Shown in pieces: positions 61,867-64,000 of a stretch of DNA of 64,000 nt. Position numbers and translations under genes: made by a program. Under the pieces are notes generated by a model. That model saw nothing but the letters and a program-made list of their open reading frames with translations. It had not been told where the DNA came from and did not search any database. This DNA comes from Prorocentrum cordatum (taxonomy: Eukaryota > Sar > Dinophyceae > Prorocentrales > Prorocentraceae), in the NCBI GenBank assembly GCA_963575745.1, contig CAUYUJ010001403.1:418501-482500 (forward strand), in the 5' to 3' direction. Within the stretch, counting starts at the first letter, position 1; every line of letters begins with the position of its first letter.

Positions 61867-63340
61867 ATGAACAAAACAAAAAACGTTAGACGCATCAGTG
61901 CGTATCTGGTATTTACTAACAGACGCCCATGGTGTCGAAGTACTTTCGCCGCGAGAAAAATGGCAGCGGATCGCGCTACTAGAGCAGCGGATGGGCGCGG
62001 CAGATGGCGCGCAGGGTTCACTCGTCGGGCGCGCGAAGCACGGGCGCCCACAACGGAGGAACTAAGTTACAGTGCAAAATACGTGAACACAAGGCTCGAC
62101 ATTTGCTGGGTTTCCAGTTGCGCGCGCGCCCCCGCCACCCAGTCCAAGGGCATTTCAGAGGACCTCAAGCCGAAGCAGAGAATGGCGAAGGACCCCCCCC
62201 CCAGCGCGGCAAGTCGCAGAAGGGAGCGCGGGCGCGCAAGACGCGGGCCTGCAGGAATCCACAACAGCAAGGGAAGGGGGGGCCCCAGAGTAGTCGGCGC
62301 GGCGATGGAGGAGGGGGCGGGGGCCAGCGGATCGCCGGCGGCGGCGTCGGCGCCAGGGGCCCCAGGAGGAGGGGGAGGGCCACCGCGTCGTGGAAGGGGC
62401 CCGCGGACCTCGGCAGCCGCTGGACCTCGCTGCTGCCGCGGGCGGCCCGCCGCGGCCGGCGTCGCGGACGGCGCAGGACACGCGGGCGGCGAAGCAGATT
62501 ATGACGGGCATTTGGCTCGTGCCCCTCCAGATGGCGGCGGCGCAGGCGACGCGGCCCAGCGCCGAGGCGCGCGGGGCGGCTGTCAGAGCGCAAGGGCGAG
62601 GGCGCGACCAATGGTTTCCTCACATCCACGTGGCCAGAGCGTTCTTGACACACGCAGGAGGTCACGGGGAGTGGGGCCGAGCAGGGCGCGGCGCGGCCGA
62701 CGATCTGCATCTCGGAGTGGGCCCCATGGCGGTCGAACCAGCGCTTGGCCAAGCAGTGGGCTTCGAGACGATCGCAATGTTCAGCGCGCAGGAGGCGCGC
62801 ATGCCGAATCAGGAGGAGGGCCTGATGGCCTGGAAACAAGGACGGGGGGAAAGGCCAAAGTGACGTTCGTGGCGAGCCAGCGCCCATAGTTTCCTGATCA
62901 CGACGGAAGTGAGCGAGGAAATTCTGACGGCGTTCGACGGGTTCAGACCGGACCACCTCAGGATGGCGGCAGGCCACCCGTTGACGATCGACGCGCTTCG
63001 GGGGAGAGATGCCTAAGTCAGCGGGCCCGAAGACGGAGGAAGGGAGGACGGTAGGGAAGCAGCTACAGCAGTCACAGAAGACGAGGAGGCCGCCCGCGCG
63101 AGGACGAAGAAACACATCGAGGAGGCGCTAGGCAGTGGACTACAGAGCAGAGCAGCGAGAGTGCCAGCGAGAGCCCCTGGGCCGCCCGCCCCTTCAGCCC
63201 TGCCACGACGGCCCCCCGCCGAGCCCCCGTCGGGCCAAGCCCTCAGGGGAATCGCGAGAGGTTGTAGATTGAACCAGCCAGGACCCAGAACAGCTCGGCA
63301 AACTACGCACCCTCAAAAGAGGTCGCAGCACAAGTGAACA
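61867..63340 (+). pseudogene. Possible LINE ORF1 remnant
   Basis: Peptides in changing frames: AAKQIMTGIWLVPLQMAAAQ, FPHIHVARAFLTHAGG, then SEEILTAFDGFRPDHLRMAA and TKKHIEEALGSGL. The order (helical basic N-part, 'P.HVHV..AFL' segment, C-terminal helical part) resembles ORF1 of dinoflagellate LINEs. If right, it would be the start of a further element running to the window's end. Confidence 0.35.
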
Positions 63341-64000
63341 ATTGCATGATTCAGTCGTGGATTTCAAGAGAGACGCCGAAAACAGCTGACGCATGAAATT
63401 ATGAGGTCTGGGCGACCCGTTTAACAGGTTCGCCAGCTACACACATGGCACCACGCGACCCACTTGGAAAAAACTATTGCGCACATCTTGCGGCCATGAT
63501 TGGCAGTTATGCGCGACGGAGATAGTGGAACAAAGGGGGTCCTAAAAGGATTACGAACGATACCAGCGGCACTATGTCGGCACGCACTGGCTCTGCCCAG
63601 CCCCCCAGCTACCAGCATTGCGGCGATGGCCCCACGCGGCCCAAACAGCAGGGGGAGATCGCGCTCGAGGGCCCCATGCCAGGGAGCAGGGCAAGGGCAG
63701 CGGCAAGAAGAGAAAGGAGAAGGAGGGGCTCGTCCACGGGTTCCGGCGCAGGCCCGACGCCGCCGCCGCCCCCACCCCCGAGAGGCCCGCCGAGATTCTC
63801 CTGGATCCATTGAGGCTGAGACGCAGCTGAGGAAAAACGGACTCGATCGGGATTCGTTGCGAGAGAACCTGCTCCTGGACGGACCGCCGCCGCCGCCCTT
63901 GAACGCGGGGGAAAGCGCCCTGGGGGGATATCCAGCACAGCGAGAGGATGGCCAACAACATTGGGATCATGATGGACACGATGACGGGGCTGTCCAGGTG
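63341..64000. other. Window end, unassigned
   Basis: Unique GC-rich sequence; poly-Pro frame at 63765-63785. MANNIGIMMDTMTGLSR-like peptide at the very end may belong to the putative ORF1 but cannot be judged. Confidence 0.3.

Overview
The window is nuclear DNA of a dinoflagellate. The decisive sign is two perfect copies of the 22-nt dinoflagellate spliced leader (13078-13099 and 39909-39930). Introns with GC and GA donors, decayed dinoflagellate-type copia and LINE elements, and a GC-rich sequence packed with GGA/TCC microsatellites and foldback repeats agree with this. The genus cannot be told from the sequence. There is no rRNA, CRISPR array or bacterial-style operon, and no tRNA gene was recognised by eye.

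Layout. 1-3260: a frame-broken Ty1/copia-like Pol remnant. 3261-9784: repeats only (foldback elements, an inverted copy of an 83-bp-repeat element, GAG tracts). 9785-39635: one inferred multi-exon host gene on the + strand, eleven short exons, whose encoded modules and intron phases fit together across about 30 kb. Its introns hold most of the oddities: a 7.2-kb LINE with spliced leader (intron 2), a 680-bp tandem duplication, a 13-copy 89/90-bp array running into a long GAT tract (intron 3), foldback elements, minisatellites, and one intron (37927-38123) that is itself a copy of a dispersed repeat. 39909 to about 48700: a second, different LINE, again starting with a full spliced leader and again lying between TCC tracts. 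48700-56220: low complexity, further copies of the dispersed families, two tandem copies of the 83-bp-repeat family. 56700-64000: a heavily decayed third LINE (endonuclease and polymerase remnants) and a possible LINE ORF1.

How the parts relate. The host gene has two tandem domain types (a YW...YFxYWQ module followed by a RWxxCD...GWAY module, present three times) and then a C-terminal helical module present twice. Its function is not recognised. Both LINEs lie in the gene's orientation, LINE-1 inside an intron, LINE-2 after the last exon seen. Both have the spliced leader abutting ATGCCT, then a hairpin, then an identical 21-nt block, although their proteins are unrelated. The simplest reading is that LINE RNA is trans-spliced and the capped, leader-bearing RNA is what was reverse transcribed and inserted, preferentially into TCC/GGA repeats. 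All retroelement ORFs here carry breaks.
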